A DNA stretch of 64,000 bases from Desulfonatronum sp. SC1 (GCF_003046795.1 NZ_PZKN01000001.1:186001-250000), one strand, 5' to 3'; shown: positions 28,169 through 37,181, numbered from the stretch's first letter. The notes: generated by a model from the sequence alone, not told the origin. Numbers and translations: made by a program.

Positions 28169-29566
28169 TCAGGTCGAGCGGGGTAACGCGCAGGCGGGGT
28201 TGGCGAAAAAAGCGGTGTGGATGGCCGTGACGGCCTTGTGCAGGTCGGTTTCGCGGACGATGAAGTAGAGGGCGGCCGGGGAAGGGCCGAAGGCGATCAT
28301 TTCGATGTTCACCTGGCACTGGGCCGCGGCGCTGAAGCAGGCCGCGGCGATACCGGGTTTGGTGGACAGCCCCTTGCCCACCACGGCGATCAAGGCCTTG
28401 TTCGTACTTTTTTCCAGCTTGCGGTAGGGGCGGGGATGCAGGTTGGCCAGAGCCTGGGCGGCCGGTTCCAGGTCTCGGCGGGACAGCAGCAGGCTGATGC
28501 AGGTTTGGGAGGTGACCACGGACTTGATGTTCACCCCACGAGCGGCCACGGAAGCGGCCACCTCGCCCAGAATGCCCCGTCGCTTGCCCACTCCCGAGGC
28601 ATGCACCTTGAGAATGGCGATGTCCGTAGTGTAGGCTACACTTTTGATCACGCCGGGAGCGGCCTTCCCCCTGGCCGTGATCCGGCTGCCGACCTTGTCC
28701 GGTCGGAGCGTGTTGGTGATGACGATGGACAGGCCTTTTTTACGCAACGGCTCCACGGTCCGAGGGTGCAGGATCTTCGCTCCGAAGTAGGCCAGTTCCG
28801 CGGCTTCGTCGTAGGACAGCTCCGGGATCAACTTGGCCTGGGGCACGAATTTCGGGTCCGCGCTGAGGAACCCGTCCACGTCCTTCCAGATTTCCAGCAC
28901 CTCGGCCCCGGATATGGCCGCGAACACGGCCGCTGAGTAGTCGCTGCCCCCGCGTCCGAAGGTCGTGGTCTCTCCGTCCGCGTTGATGCCGTAAAAGCCG
29001 GGAATAATGGTGATCTGTCCGCCGTTGAGAAGGCAGGCGAGCCTCTCCTGGAAATTGTTTTCCGACGGAGCCAGAAGGGCCGTGGCGTCTCCGAACTTGC
29101 CGTCCGTGATCACGCCGATCTCTTCCGGCAGCCGACAGGACGCCTTGCTGCCCCGGGCATTGAGGATCGCGGCCAGGAGTTGGGCGCAGATTTTCTCGCC
29201 GAACCCGCTGATGGCATCGATCATCCGCGGAGTGACGTCTTTGGTGTAGTGCAGGCCGTAGAACAGCCGTTCCAGTCGGGCCAGTGTCTTGCCCAGTTCG
29301 CGGGCGTAGACGCGGACGTCCTTGTCGTCGCGGATCAGGTGCCGGGCTACCAGCATGTGCTTGTGCTTCAGCCGGTCCATGACCCGGCCCACGGCTTCCT
29401 CCTCGGCCACGGCCTGGGGCATGGCCTCCAAAAGCAGGTCCGTCACCCCGCCCAGGGCTGAAACTACGATAATGTTGCCCTGGCCCCGGGTGACCAGCAA
29501 GTCCAGGATGGCGGCGATGGTTTCCTTGCCGTTCAGGCATCCGCCGCCGATTTTGATGACTTTCAT
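28169..29566 (-). CDS. Aspartate kinase
   Basis: Phosphorylates aspartate as the entry step to Lys, Met, Thr and diaminopimelate. The 465-aa protein begins KVIKIGGGCLN, contains the FGRGGSDYSA substrate motif near residue 220, and has two C-terminal ACT domains (about 310-460), so feedback inhibition by an amino acid is likely. It lacks a fused homoserine dehydrogenase. The N-terminal GGGC differs from the more common FGGTS, as in the more distant AK paralogues. It overlaps mqnE by 4 nt, an odd pairing of amino acid and menaquinone genes. Confidence 0.92.
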   Translation of the reverse strand: MKVIKIGGGCLNGKETIAAILDLLVTRGQGNIIVVSALGGVTDLLLEAMPQAVAEEEAVGRVMDRLKHKHMLVARHLIRDDKDVRVYARELGKTLARLERLFYGLHYTKDVTPRMIDAISGFGEKICAQLLAAILNARGSKASCRLPEEIGVITDGKFGDATALLAPSENNFQERLACLLNGGQITIIPGFYGINADGETTTFGRGGSDYSAAVFAAISGAEVLEIWKDVDGFLSADPKFVPQAKLIPELSYDEAAELAYFGAKILHPRTVEPLRKKGLSIVITNTLRPDKVGSRITARGKAAPGVIKSVAYTTDIAILKVHASGVGKRRGILGEVAASVAARGVNIKSVVTSQTCISLLLSRRDLEPAAQALANLHPRPYRKLEKSTNKALIAVVGKGLSTKPGIAAACFSAAAQCQVNIEMIAFGPSPAALYFIVRETDLHKAVTAIHTAFFANPACALPRST

Positions 29567-30681
29567 GAGGACGGGTCCGAGGACGTCGGTTCGAAGCGGC
29601 TGGTACGCTCCACCGGGATAAAGCCGGTCTGGGAGATGATTTCCATGATCTGGTCACGGGTTATGCCCTTGGGGGTCTGGGCTCCGGCGGCGTGGCCGAT
29701 GCGCTCCTCGACGATGGTCCCGTCCAGATCGTCCGCCCCGTACCACAGACCCATCTGGGCCGCCTTGATTCCGGTCATCACCCAGTAGGCCTTGAGGTGC
29801 CGGACATTGTCCAGGACGATGCGGGACACGGCCAGCATTCGCAGGATGTCCAGGCCGTCCGGGCCCTTGGCTCGGAGGTCGTTGTGCCGGGGCTGGTAGG
29901 GCAAGGGAATGAAACACATGAATCCGCCGGTGCGGTCTTGCAGATCCCGCAGGGCCAGAAGGTGATCCAGGCGGTCGGGCCAGGTCTCGATGTGGCCGAA
30001 AAGCATGGTGGCGTTGGAGCGGATGCCCAGCTCGTGTGCCAGTTGGTGGATTTCCAGCCACTGTTCGCCGGAAACCTTTTCCGGACAGAGCTGGGCGCGC
30101 AGGGCCGGGGAAAAAACCTCCGCGCCGCCTCCAGGCAGGGCGTCCAGGCCAGCGGCCTGGAGATCCCGGAGCACCTGGCGCGGGGATATGCCGCCGCGCT
30201 GGGCCAGAAAGGCCACCTCCACCGCGGTGAAGGCCTTGACCGCGGCATTGGGGCGGGCCTGTTTCACCGCGCTGACCAAATCCAGGTAATACTGGTACGG
30301 CAGCTCCGGGTTCAGGCCGCCGACGATGTGGATTTCACGAACCGGCTCTTCGCCCCTGGACCGGACTCGTTCAGCGGCCTCGTCCACGGTTAGGGTGTAG
30401 GCGTCCTCGTCCCCGGCACGGCGGCTGAAGGCGCAGAACCGGCAGGCGTTCTGGCAGATGTTCGTGTAGTTGAGGTGCTGGTTGTAGACGAAATAGGCGT
30501 TTTGGCCGTGCAGCTCAAAGCGCCGGGCCAGAGCAAGGCGGCCTAGGATGTGGATGTCGGCCTCCCGGGCCAAGGTCAGGGCCTCGTCCCGGTTGAGCCG
30601 GGCATTGTCGGAGGCTTTTTTAACGATGTGGTCAAGCACGTGGGATTCCCCTTGCGGCGTCGCGGATAAGTACGAGGCCAT
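29563..30681 (-). CDS. mqnE: Aminofutalosine synthase MqnE
   Basis: A radical SAM enzyme that joins SAM-derived adenosyl radical to 3-enolpyruvylbenzoate, the second step of futalosine menaquinone synthesis. The 4Fe-4S motif is CQNACRFC (C76, C80, C83). The NYTNIC context, the PGGGAEVFS segment and the TMLFGHIET segment separate the MqnE/MqnC/CofH group; length 372 and sequence order fit MqnE best. Its presence indicates that the organism makes menaquinone by the futalosine route. It starts exactly where sppA ends. Confidence 0.9.
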   Translation of the reverse strand: MASYLSATPQGESHVLDHIVKKASDNARLNRDEALTLAREADIHILGRLALARRFELHGQNAYFVYNQHLNYTNICQNACRFCAFSRRAGDEDAYTLTVDEAAERVRSRGEEPVREIHIVGGLNPELPYQYYLDLVSAVKQARPNAAVKAFTAVEVAFLAQRGGISPRQVLRDLQAAGLDALPGGGAEVFSPALRAQLCPEKVSGEQWLEIHQLAHELGIRSNATMLFGHIETWPDRLDHLLALRDLQDRTGGFMCFIPLPYQPRHNDLRAKGPDGLDILRMLAVSRIVLDNVRHLKAYWVMTGIKAAQMGLWYGADDLDGTIVEERIGHAAGAQTPKGITRDQIMEIISQTGFIPVERTSRFEPTSSDPSS

Positions 30682-31572
30682 TCATCGGAAGACCCACAAA
30701 GGGCCTTGAACGCGAAGCTCTTCTTCCACGGAGCCGAGGATTTTCTTCCACAGCGACTGATCCCGCTTCGGGTCTTCGATGAGGTCGACGCGCTCGTCGA
30801 TCTCGGCGATGGACCGCAGCAGGTCCAATGCCTCTTCCTGTCCGCCGATGGCGTCGATCAGCCCGAGTTCCAGGGCTTGCAAGCCGGTCATAATCCGGCC
30901 ATCCGCGATTTTCTCCACTTCTTCCAGGGGCATGTCCCGGCCCTGGGCGATATCCCGGGTGAACTGACCGTGCATGTCCATGATCACGGCCTGGAGATAG
31001 GCCCGTTCCTCGGGAGTCAGTTCCTCAAAGGGCGATCCGGTGGTCTTGAACACGCCGCTGGACACGGAGTCTCGGCGGATGCCCAACTTTTCCATCAGGC
31101 CCTGGAGGTTGGTCAGCTCCATTTTCACGCCGATGCTTCCGGTGAGGGTCCCCGGGTTGGCCACGATCTGGTCTCCGGCCACTGCCACGTAGTAGCCGCC
31201 GGAAGCGGCCACGGCTCCCATGGAGACGACCACCGGCTTGCGCTCGGCCAAGCGTTGCAAGCCGCGGTGCAGCTCCTGGGACGGCCCGACCACCCCGCCG
31301 GGCGAGTTGACCCGGACCAGAACGCCAAGGACGGTGGGATCCTCGCGTAGCCGACGAATCCAGTTCAAGGTGTCCGTGGGGTCGAGAATCATCCCTTCGA
31401 CATGGACTACGCCGACCTTGGGGCTGGAAAAGGCCAGAAATGCCCCGGGGTGCTTTTCGGCGTAAGAACGCCAAACGGCCATGGCCCCGGAAACCAGGGC
31501 CACGGCCGTGAACATCAACAGTAATCCAAAAAGGAATGGATGACGTTGACTGAAGCTGGTTTTAGTCTTCAG
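30682..31572 (-). CDS. sppA: Signal peptide peptidase SppA, short form
   Basis: A membrane-anchored serine protease of the ClpP/crotonase-like fold that degrades cleaved signal peptides. The catalytic serine is in VAASGGYYVA, and the Lys is in SGVFKTTGSPFE. The first ATG (31518) would cut the N-terminal membrane helix (LFGLLLMFTAVALVSGAMAV) in half. The frame continues upstream through S-F-S-Q-R-H-P-F-L-F to a CTG at 31572, preceded at about 5 nt by AAGGA, overlapping rpsA by 11 nt. I therefore prefer the CTG start (296 aa), but this is inference. It is a single-domain SppA like that of Bacillus, not the tandem E. coli form. Confidence 0.9.
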   Translation of the reverse strand: MKTKTSFSQRHPFLFGLLLMFTAVALVSGAMAVWRSYAEKHPGAFLAFSSPKVGVVHVEGMILDPTDTLNWIRRLREDPTVLGVLVRVNSPGGVVGPSQELHRGLQRLAERKPVVVSMGAVAASGGYYVAVAGDQIVANPGTLTGSIGVKMELTNLQGLMEKLGIRRDSVSSGVFKTTGSPFEELTPEERAYLQAVIMDMHGQFTRDIAQGRDMPLEEVEKIADGRIMTGLQALELGLIDAIGGQEEALDLLRSIAEIDERVDLIEDPKRDQSLWKKILGSVEEELRVQGPLWVFR

Positions 31573-33304
31573 ATGTTCCTTCCTCGATATTTTGCCGGAT
31601 CAGGTCGCCCAGGTTGGTACTGGCGGCCTGGGTGGAGGCTCCGACATTGCCGTGGAATTCCCGGCCTTTCTTCAACTCGTCCTCTTCCAGGGCCTTGATG
31701 GACAAGCCCAGTCGGCGTTCATCCGCGCTGACGTGGATGACCCTGGCCTGAATGACCTGACCTTCCTGGAACAGCTCACTGGGCTTTTTGACCTTCTTTC
31801 GGCTGACCTCGGAAACGTGGACCAAGCCTTCAATTCCTTCCTCGACCTCAATGAACAGGCCGAAGTCCGTGATGTTGGTCACGGTGCCGGAGACGGTGGA
31901 GCCCACGGGATAGTGCTGGGGTACCAGAGACCACGGATCTTCCGTGAGCTGCTTGACGCCCAGGGTGAACTTCTCGCTGCCCTTGTCCACGGTGAGGACC
32001 TTGGCCTGGACCACGTCGCCGACCTTGTACATTTCGCTGGGGTGACGGACCTTTTTGGTCCAGGAAATGTCGGACACGTGAATCAGGCCGTCGATGCCAT
32101 CCTCGATGCCTACGAACATGCCGAATTCGGTGATGTTCTTGATGGTCCCCTCGAGCACGGTGCCGTCCGGATACTTCTCGCCGACCACGTCCCACGGATT
32201 GGGGGCGACCTGCTTCATGCCCAGGGAAATGCGCTTCTTCTCCTGGTCCACACCCAGGACAATCACGTCCACGGCGTCGCCGACCCGGACCATCTGAGAG
32301 GGATGGCGCAGCTTGCGGGTCCAGGACATTTCAGAGATATGCACCAAGCCTTCCACGCCGGGCTCCAACTCCACGAAAGCCCCGTAGTCCACCAAGTTGG
32401 TGACTTTGCCGGTCAGGCGGGTGTCTTCGGGAAACTTGGCGGCAATGTTGGTCCACGGATCCGGGACCAGTTGCTTCAGGCCCAGGGAAACCTTCTGGTT
32501 TTCCTTGTCGAAATTGAGCACCATCAATTCCAGGTCGTCGCCGATTTGGACCATTTCTTTGGGATGGCGGATGCGCTTCCAGGCCATGTCCGTGATGTGC
32601 AGCAGACCGTCCAGTCCGCCGAGATCGACGAACACGCCGTAGTCGGTGATGTTTTTGACCTTACCCTCGATCGTCTGCCCTTCCTCGATGTTCTGAAGCA
32701 GGGTTTGACGCATACTGTCGCGTTCTTCCTCAAGCAGGACGCGGCGAGACACGATGACGTTGCTGCGGCGGCGATTGACCTTCAGGACCCGGAACTCAAA
32801 GTCCTGCCCGACCAGGGCGTCCATGTCCGGTACCGGTCGCAGATCCACGTGGGAGCCGGGCAAAAAGGCCTCCACGCCGTCCACGTCCACATGATAGCCG
32901 CCCTTGATGCGTTTGGTGATCGTCCCCGTGATGACTTCGTTGGAATCCAGGACGCCCTCCAGCTTGTCGAACAGCTGCATGCGTTTGGCTTTTTCCCTGG
33001 ACAGGAGAATCGAGCCTTCTCCCTCGTTTTTCTTGATCACGTAGACGTCGATCTTGTCGCCCATCTTGATTGTGAGACAGCCGTCCTGATCCTTGAATTC
33101 CGCGGCCGGAATCTGACCCTCAGACTTGAAGTTCACGTCCACCAGAATGTGATCCCCGTCGATTTTGACGACTTCACCTTGAACGATGCACCCTTCCTCG
33201 ACATCGCCGAAATCGTCGTTCAAATACTGCTCCAGCTCTGCTTCGAAGTTGAGTTCCATCTCCTGGTCGAACTGATCCTGCGTCTCTGCTGTTGTGTTGG
33301 TCAT
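31562..33304 (-). CDS. rpsA: 30S ribosomal protein S1
   Basis: S1 binds mRNA on the small subunit. The 580-aa protein has six S1 OB-fold repeats. Repeats 3-6 share the GxVxxIxDYGxFVxL-type core and a V-H-I-S/T-x-x-S/A-W loop, seen at LVDYGAFVELEPGVEGLVHIS and equivalents. An acidic N-terminal segment precedes repeat 1. It heads the rpsA-sppA-mqnE-aspartate kinase run. The 425-nt region upstream holds a repeat element and a terminator belonging to the next gene. Confidence 0.96.
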   Translation of the reverse strand: MTNTTAETQDQFDQEMELNFEAELEQYLNDDFGDVEEGCIVQGEVVKIDGDHILVDVNFKSEGQIPAAEFKDQDGCLTIKMGDKIDVYVIKKNEGEGSILLSREKAKRMQLFDKLEGVLDSNEVITGTITKRIKGGYHVDVDGVEAFLPGSHVDLRPVPDMDALVGQDFEFRVLKVNRRRSNVIVSRRVLLEEERDSMRQTLLQNIEEGQTIEGKVKNITDYGVFVDLGGLDGLLHITDMAWKRIRHPKEMVQIGDDLELMVLNFDKENQKVSLGLKQLVPDPWTNIAAKFPEDTRLTGKVTNLVDYGAFVELEPGVEGLVHISEMSWTRKLRHPSQMVRVGDAVDVIVLGVDQEKKRISLGMKQVAPNPWDVVGEKYPDGTVLEGTIKNITEFGMFVGIEDGIDGLIHVSDISWTKKVRHPSEMYKVGDVVQAKVLTVDKGSEKFTLGVKQLTEDPWSLVPQHYPVGSTVSGTVTNITDFGLFIEVEEGIEGLVHVSEVSRKKVKKPSELFQEGQVIQARVIHVSADERRLGLSIKALEEDELKKGREFHGNVGASTQAASTNLGDLIRQNIEEGTSED

Positions 33305-33528
33305 TGTGTTCCCCCTGAACCTTGTCCTAACGACAAAAATTTTTTTGCTACGCCCTAGCAGAACTAACCGGCGTTGACAACTGTCGTCTCCCTCGTCGTC
33401 CCGGTGCCCGCATTCCGCTAGTGCCCGTGTTGGGGGTCATTCGCGGATGCAGGCAGGTGCATATTTCGGCGATCGAATGAAACATCGGCTTTTGAAGTCC
33501 GAGCATGTGTACGGCAATTCCACAACGC

Positions 33529-33558
33529 AAAAAAGCCGGCCCTCTCGAGAGGGCCGGC
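33529..33558 (-). terminator. Rho-independent terminator for the receiver-protein transcript
   Basis: A perfect 12-bp palindrome GCCGGCCCTCTC / GAGAGGGCCGGC is followed on the minus strand by six T. The nearest minus-strand gene it could serve is the receiver protein that ends at 33730. Confidence 0.85.
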
Positions 33559-33619
33559 TTCAATTTTACGCATAAAACGATGCTTCTCGATGATCAAAAA
33601 TGATCTTGGTGCAAAATGT

Positions 33620-33725
33620 CTTTTTGCACTAGGCAGTGGTCAGTGGCTAGTGGTTAGTGGTTAGTAAATCAATATGCTACCGGAAGTTGACGAGATGATT
33701 GATCAGATATCAGACTTTTTGCACT
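33620..33725. repeat. Small repeat element with heptamer tandem array and flanking direct repeats
   Basis: Four copies of [C/T]AGTGG[T/C] plus a partial fifth run from 33634 to about 33665. The identical 11-mer CTTTTTGCACT occurs at 33620-33630 and 33715-33725. GGTCAGTG (33639) and CACTGACC (33722) are inverted copies. The left end also forms a small hairpin, GTGCAAAA / TTTTGCAC (33609-33629). There is no coding content. It looks like a short insertion-like or REP-like element between the receiver gene and its terminator. Confidence 0.6.
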
Positions 33726-33729
33726 GACC

Positions 33730-34140
33730 TCAAAAATAAGACGGCTGGCTCTCACTGGAACCGCCAGTCTGCTTTTCGGCCTTCTTCAAGGCCTGTTCAA
33801 CCTTGCTCTTCAATTCGGTCAGATCCACGGACTTGACCACGTAGAAGTCCGCAGCGATGGATTTCAGGTCGTGTTGGAAGCTGTCGTAAGCCGTGCAGAG
33901 AATGACCGGAATGGACTGATCCTGGCCGCGGATCTCCTGAAGCAGGTCCAGCCCGGAGCGATTGCCTTCCAGCTTGATGTCCAGGACCACCACCTGCGGT
34001 TTTTCCCGAGACAGCACCTCCAAAATGTTCTCCGAGCCATCCGAGGTGACGACGTCGTAGTCCTCCATCTGGAGTTCTTCCTGATACAACAACCGGATGT
34101 GGTGCTCATCGTCGACGACGAGAATTTTTCCTTTAGCCAT
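33730..34140 (-). CDS. Single-domain response regulator (CheY-like)
   Basis: A 136-aa receiver. The acidic pair is in ILVVDDEHHIR, the phosphoacceptor Asp is in VVVLDIKLEG (about residue 54), the switch Thr is in LCTAYD and the Lys is in VVKSVDL. A short polar tail (G-G-S-S-E-S-Q-P) follows and there is no output domain. No kinase is adjacent, so the partner is unknown. Some receivers of this composition in Desulfovibrio relatives act in chemotaxis-like or phosphorelay systems. Confidence 0.88.
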   Translation of the reverse strand: MAKGKILVVDDEHHIRLLYQEELQMEDYDVVTSDGSENILEVLSREKPQVVVLDIKLEGNRSGLDLLQEIRGQDQSIPVILCTAYDSFQHDLKSIAADFYVVKSVDLTELKSKVEQALKKAEKQTGGSSESQPSYF

Positions 34141-34519
34141 AGTGCCCTCCTAGGGATAGGACGCATCCAGCTTTCACGGCTTCAGCGATGAAATGCGACG
34201 GGTTGCGGTACGTTCGGCGAAATCTCAATCAGCCATAGTGCTCCCGCCCGACGGCCTTCGTACTCGACTACCGGAGCCGCCGTGCCGGACGGGAAGACAG
34301 GCGTCCGATTCAGTCCGGAAACAACCATAAATCTATTCAACCATACACGGAACGGTCACGACACTCAACCGCGGATGTTTGTCCGGGGGACAGTACTATT
34401 TTGATTTCGATATTTGGGGCTGAGGGCCAAGAATCTTCCGGTTTGTCGCCACGGCGACGCGGTTGAGTTTACTTGGGTTCATGGATAGACAAAGACGAAC
34501 TTTTTGTCGAGGTGAGAAT
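34141..34519. other. Intergenic region (379 nt), no gene seen
   Basis: Divergent spacer between the receiver protein and the sulfur-carrier gene. I see no credible reading frame, terminator, tRNA or consensus promoter. A short GTCGC / GCGAC repeat near 34446 is too small to interpret. Confidence 0.5.
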
Positions 34520-34717
34520 ATGATTCATGTACGATTGGAACCTCAGGGCCGGGAGCTGCGGCTTCCCAAGGCCTGCACGGCGCTCAAGCTGCTGCGTGAA
34601 CTGGGACTGGGCGTCAACTCCGCGTTGGTCATTCGCGACGGCGAGCTGCTCACGCCGGATCGCCGCCTGAACATCGGCGACGAAATCGTCGTCCGGACCG
34701 TCACTTCCCGAGGATGA
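34520..34717 (+). CDS. Small beta-grasp protein, ThiS/MoaD-like sulfur carrier candidate
   Basis: A 65-aa protein (MIHVRLEPQGREL...) with the ThiS/MoaD pattern: beta hairpin, L-P-K-A-C-T-A-L-K-L-L-R-E-L helix, A-L-V-I-R-D-G-E-L-L, then D-E-I-V-V-R-T-V. The start is fixed by GAGGTGAG. It ends in T-S-R-G instead of the Gly-Gly needed for adenylation and thiocarboxylation, so either the C-terminus is processed or it is not a classical carrier. It lies 4 nt before a TtuA-type thiolase, an arrangement like TtuB-TtuA for tRNA 2-thiolation. Confidence 0.78.
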   Translation: MIHVRLEPQGRELRLPKACTALKLLRELGLGVNSALVIRDGELLTPDRRLNIGDEIVVRTVTSRG

Positions 34718-34721
34718 CCCC

Positions 34722-35642
34722 GTGAAATGCCGTAAATGCAAAGCTCTGGCCGCGGTGGCCCTGCCCAGCCACAACACCGCGTTCTGTCCCGACTGCTATC
34801 CGGTTTTCGTCCGCTCCCAGGTGGAGCGGGCCATCCATCGCCATAAGATGATCGCCCCAGGCGACCGGGTGCTGGTGGCGGTCAGCGGGGGCAAGGACTC
34901 CCTGGCCCTGACCCTGCTGCTTCACGAACTCGGCCACGACGTGCACGGGCTGCACGTGGATCTGGACATTCCGGGCTCCTCCACGGACGCCCGGGCGGCC
35001 TGCGAAGGCTTTTTCGCCAAGCTGGGCCTGCCGTTTACGGTCGTCGAGCTGCGCCGGGAGGGGCTGGCCATTCCCCTGGTCAAGTCCCGGATCAAGCGCC
35101 CCATCTGCTCGGTCTGCGGCAAGCTCAAACGCCACTACTTCAACAAGTTCGCCCTGGAGAACGGCTTCTCCGTGCTGGCCACGGGCCACAACCTGGACGA
35201 CGAGGTCAGCCGGCTGTTCGCCAACACCATGCGCTGGGACGCATCCTATCTCAGCGACCAGGGGCCGGTCCTGCCGGCCGCGGACGGCTTTGCCCGCAAG
35301 GTCAAGCCCATGTACCGGCTGACCGAGTTCGAAATCGCCAATTTTAGCTTCCTGCGCGGCATCGACCACGTCATTGCCGGGTGCCCTTACAGCGGCAGGG
35401 CCAGCTTTCCGGTCTACAAGAGCCTTTGGTCCGACCTGGAAGGGCGCATGCATGGGGCCAAGGTCCAGTTTTACGAGAACTTCCTGCGCGACGGTCGCCC
35501 GGTTTTCGCCGCCTGGGCCGAGCACCGGGAGGACCCGCTCTCGCCCTGCACCGTTTGCGGCTATCCCACCTCCGCCGAGGTCTGCGGAGTGTGCCGGATC
35601 AGGGAGATGGTCCGGGTCGAATCCGAAGCGCCCCGCTCGTGA
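34722..35642 (+). CDS. TtuA/TtcA-family tRNA thiolation ATPase
   Basis: A 306-aa PP-loop ATPase (VAVSGGKDSLALTLLL at about residues 44-59). The N-terminal zinc finger has CRKCKA and CPDCY, and the C-terminal zinc finger has CTVCGYPTS and CGVCRI, as in TtuA/Ncs6. The middle CSVCGKLKR supplies cysteines for the [4Fe-4S] cluster, with a further Cys in IAGCPYS. This points to U54 or C32 tRNA thiolation; the two zinc fingers favour the TtuA/Ncs6 branch. GTG start at 34722, four nt after the sulfur-carrier gene. Confidence 0.88.
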   Translation: MKCRKCKALAAVALPSHNTAFCPDCYPVFVRSQVERAIHRHKMIAPGDRVLVAVSGGKDSLALTLLLHELGHDVHGLHVDLDIPGSSTDARAACEGFFAKLGLPFTVVELRREGLAIPLVKSRIKRPICSVCGKLKRHYFNKFALENGFSVLATGHNLDDEVSRLFANTMRWDASYLSDQGPVLPAADGFARKVKPMYRLTEFEIANFSFLRGIDHVIAGCPYSGRASFPVYKSLWSDLEGRMHGAKVQFYENFLRDGRPVFAAWAEHREDPLSPCTVCGYPTSAEVCGVCRIREMVRVESEAPRS

Positions 35643-35664
35643 CCCGTCGGTCGGAAACGCCGCC

Positions 35665-36975
35665 ATGAACTCTTCGGCCCTGCACGCCCTCCTGGCCCGA
35701 ATCCACCTGCCGGACATGGCCCTGGTTCGGCAAAACCTGGACAGCGAGACTCTGGGCGACATCCCCCGTGCCGTGGCCGAGGAGGCCGTGCGCATCAGCC
35801 TGGAACGGCGGGTACGGCCCGGGCAGAGCGTGGCCATTGCCGTGGGCAGCCGGGGGATCGACCGCCTGGCCCAGGTAGTCCGGAGTCTGTGTGATCTGTT
35901 TCACGGCCTGGGAGCGCGGCCGTTCATCGTTTCGGCCATGGGCAGCCACGGCGGAGCCACGCCCGAGGGCCAGACCCGAGTCCTGGCCGACCTGGGAATC
36001 ACGGAGCAGGCCATGGACGCGCCTTTGCGCATCGGCCTGAGAACGGTCCGCCTGGGCACGATTAACCTGGGCGAATTCGACCTAAGCATGCCCGTGCTCG
36101 TGGACGCCCTGGCCGCCGAAACGGATCACCTGGTGGTCGTGAACCGGATCAAGGCCCACACCAAGTTCAAGGCCCCGGTGGAGAGCGGGCTGATGAAAAT
36201 GCTGGCCGTGGGCCTAGGCAACGACGAGGGGGCCCGGCTGTTGCACGGCCTGGCCCCGGCGCATGGGATGTACGCGCTGATTGATGCCGCGGCCCGGGTT
36301 ATCCTGGAGCGCGGCAATCTGCTTTGCGGGGTCGGGTTGGTGGAAAACGGCCTGGGTCGCCTGCACACCCTGCGCCTGCTGCCGCCAAGCGAAATTCCGG
36401 AGCAAGAGCCGCTGCTTTTGGCCCTGGCCAAACGCCTGGCGCCCAAGCTGCCCTTTGACGATCTGGACGTGCTCGTGGTGGACGAGATCGGCAAGGACGT
36501 CAGCGGCACGGGCATGGACACCAACGTCACCGGTCGCAACCGGGACATCCTGGGTGACTTCACGACATCCCCGCGTATCAAGCGCATTTTCGTCCGGTCT
36601 CTGAGCCCCGGCACCGGGGGCAACGCCCTGGGAATCGGATTCGCGGACGTAACCACGGATCGGGTGGCCCGGGCCATGGACCGCGAAAAGACCGTGGTCA
36701 ACGCCCTGACCGGACTGAGCCCGGAAAAGGCCGCCCTGCCCCTGCATTTCGCCACGGACCGTCTGGCCCTGGCAGCGACCATCCACACCCTGGGAGCGAT
36801 TGGACCTGATAAGCTGCGCATGGTCCGCATCCAAAACACCAAACACCTGGAACGCCTGCTTGTCTCCCCGGCCCTGCTCGACGACCCGGCTGCCAGACTC
36901 GAAGTCCTTCACCCTCCGCGAGCCATGGAGTTCAGCGGGGACGACCTGATTCCGTTTCTCGAAGCCAAGGGCTGA
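35665..36975 (+). CDS. LarA-like (DUF2088) protein
   Basis: A 436-aa protein with the N-terminal domain of the nickel-pincer lactate racemase LarA: VAIAVGSRGIDRL, SAMGSHGGATPEGQ and the VVVNRIKAHTKFKAPVESG segment. The C-terminal half (VVDEIGKDVSGTGMDTN) differs from LarA and matches a separate LarA-like group of unknown reaction. The LarB, LarC and LarE genes that make the pincer cofactor are absent nearby. It starts 22 nt after the thiolase gene and so may be the third gene of that operon. Possible roles are a racemase or epimerase; the function is open. Confidence 0.75.
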   Translation: MNSSALHALLARIHLPDMALVRQNLDSETLGDIPRAVAEEAVRISLERRVRPGQSVAIAVGSRGIDRLAQVVRSLCDLFHGLGARPFIVSAMGSHGGATPEGQTRVLADLGITEQAMDAPLRIGLRTVRLGTINLGEFDLSMPVLVDALAAETDHLVVVNRIKAHTKFKAPVESGLMKMLAVGLGNDEGARLLHGLAPAHGMYALIDAAARVILERGNLLCGVGLVENGLGRLHTLRLLPPSEIPEQEPLLLALAKRLAPKLPFDDLDVLVVDEIGKDVSGTGMDTNVTGRNRDILGDFTTSPRIKRIFVRSLSPGTGGNALGIGFADVTTDRVARAMDREKTVVNALTGLSPEKAALPLHFATDRLALAATIHTLGAIGPDKLRMVRIQNTKHLERLLVSPALLDDPAARLEVLHPPRAMEFSGDDLIPFLEAKG

Positions 36976-37154
36976 ACGCGACCATAGTTTTCTTGAGCTT
37001 CGGTGAATGGGCGCGGCTCAGGCGGTGTTTCCATGGAACGGGACGGCACGGAAAACCACGTTCTAGTTTTCAGGATCGTCAACCAGCGCTTGACGGGCTT
37101 GTCCGCTGGACGTGGATATCTAAAATCTGGGCAAGGGCGGCATTTAGATTTTTA

Positions 37155-37181
37155 TTGACAATACGAATCATTCCTTTTAAT
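37155..37181 (+). promoter_or_regulatory. Candidate promoter of the peroxiredoxin gene
   Basis: A perfect TTGACA (37155-37160) is followed after 15 nt by TTTAAT, which matches the -10 at five of six positions. The spacer is short. The A/T-rich stretch stands out from the GC-rich surroundings. No PerR or Fur palindrome is evident. Confidence 0.45.

Noticed and set aside
33348-33563. 71-aa minus-strand open frame upstream of rpsA
   Set aside because: It ends in the terminator palindrome region, has no ribosome binding site, and its composition is unlike the neighbouring proteins; its start overlaps the terminator of another gene.
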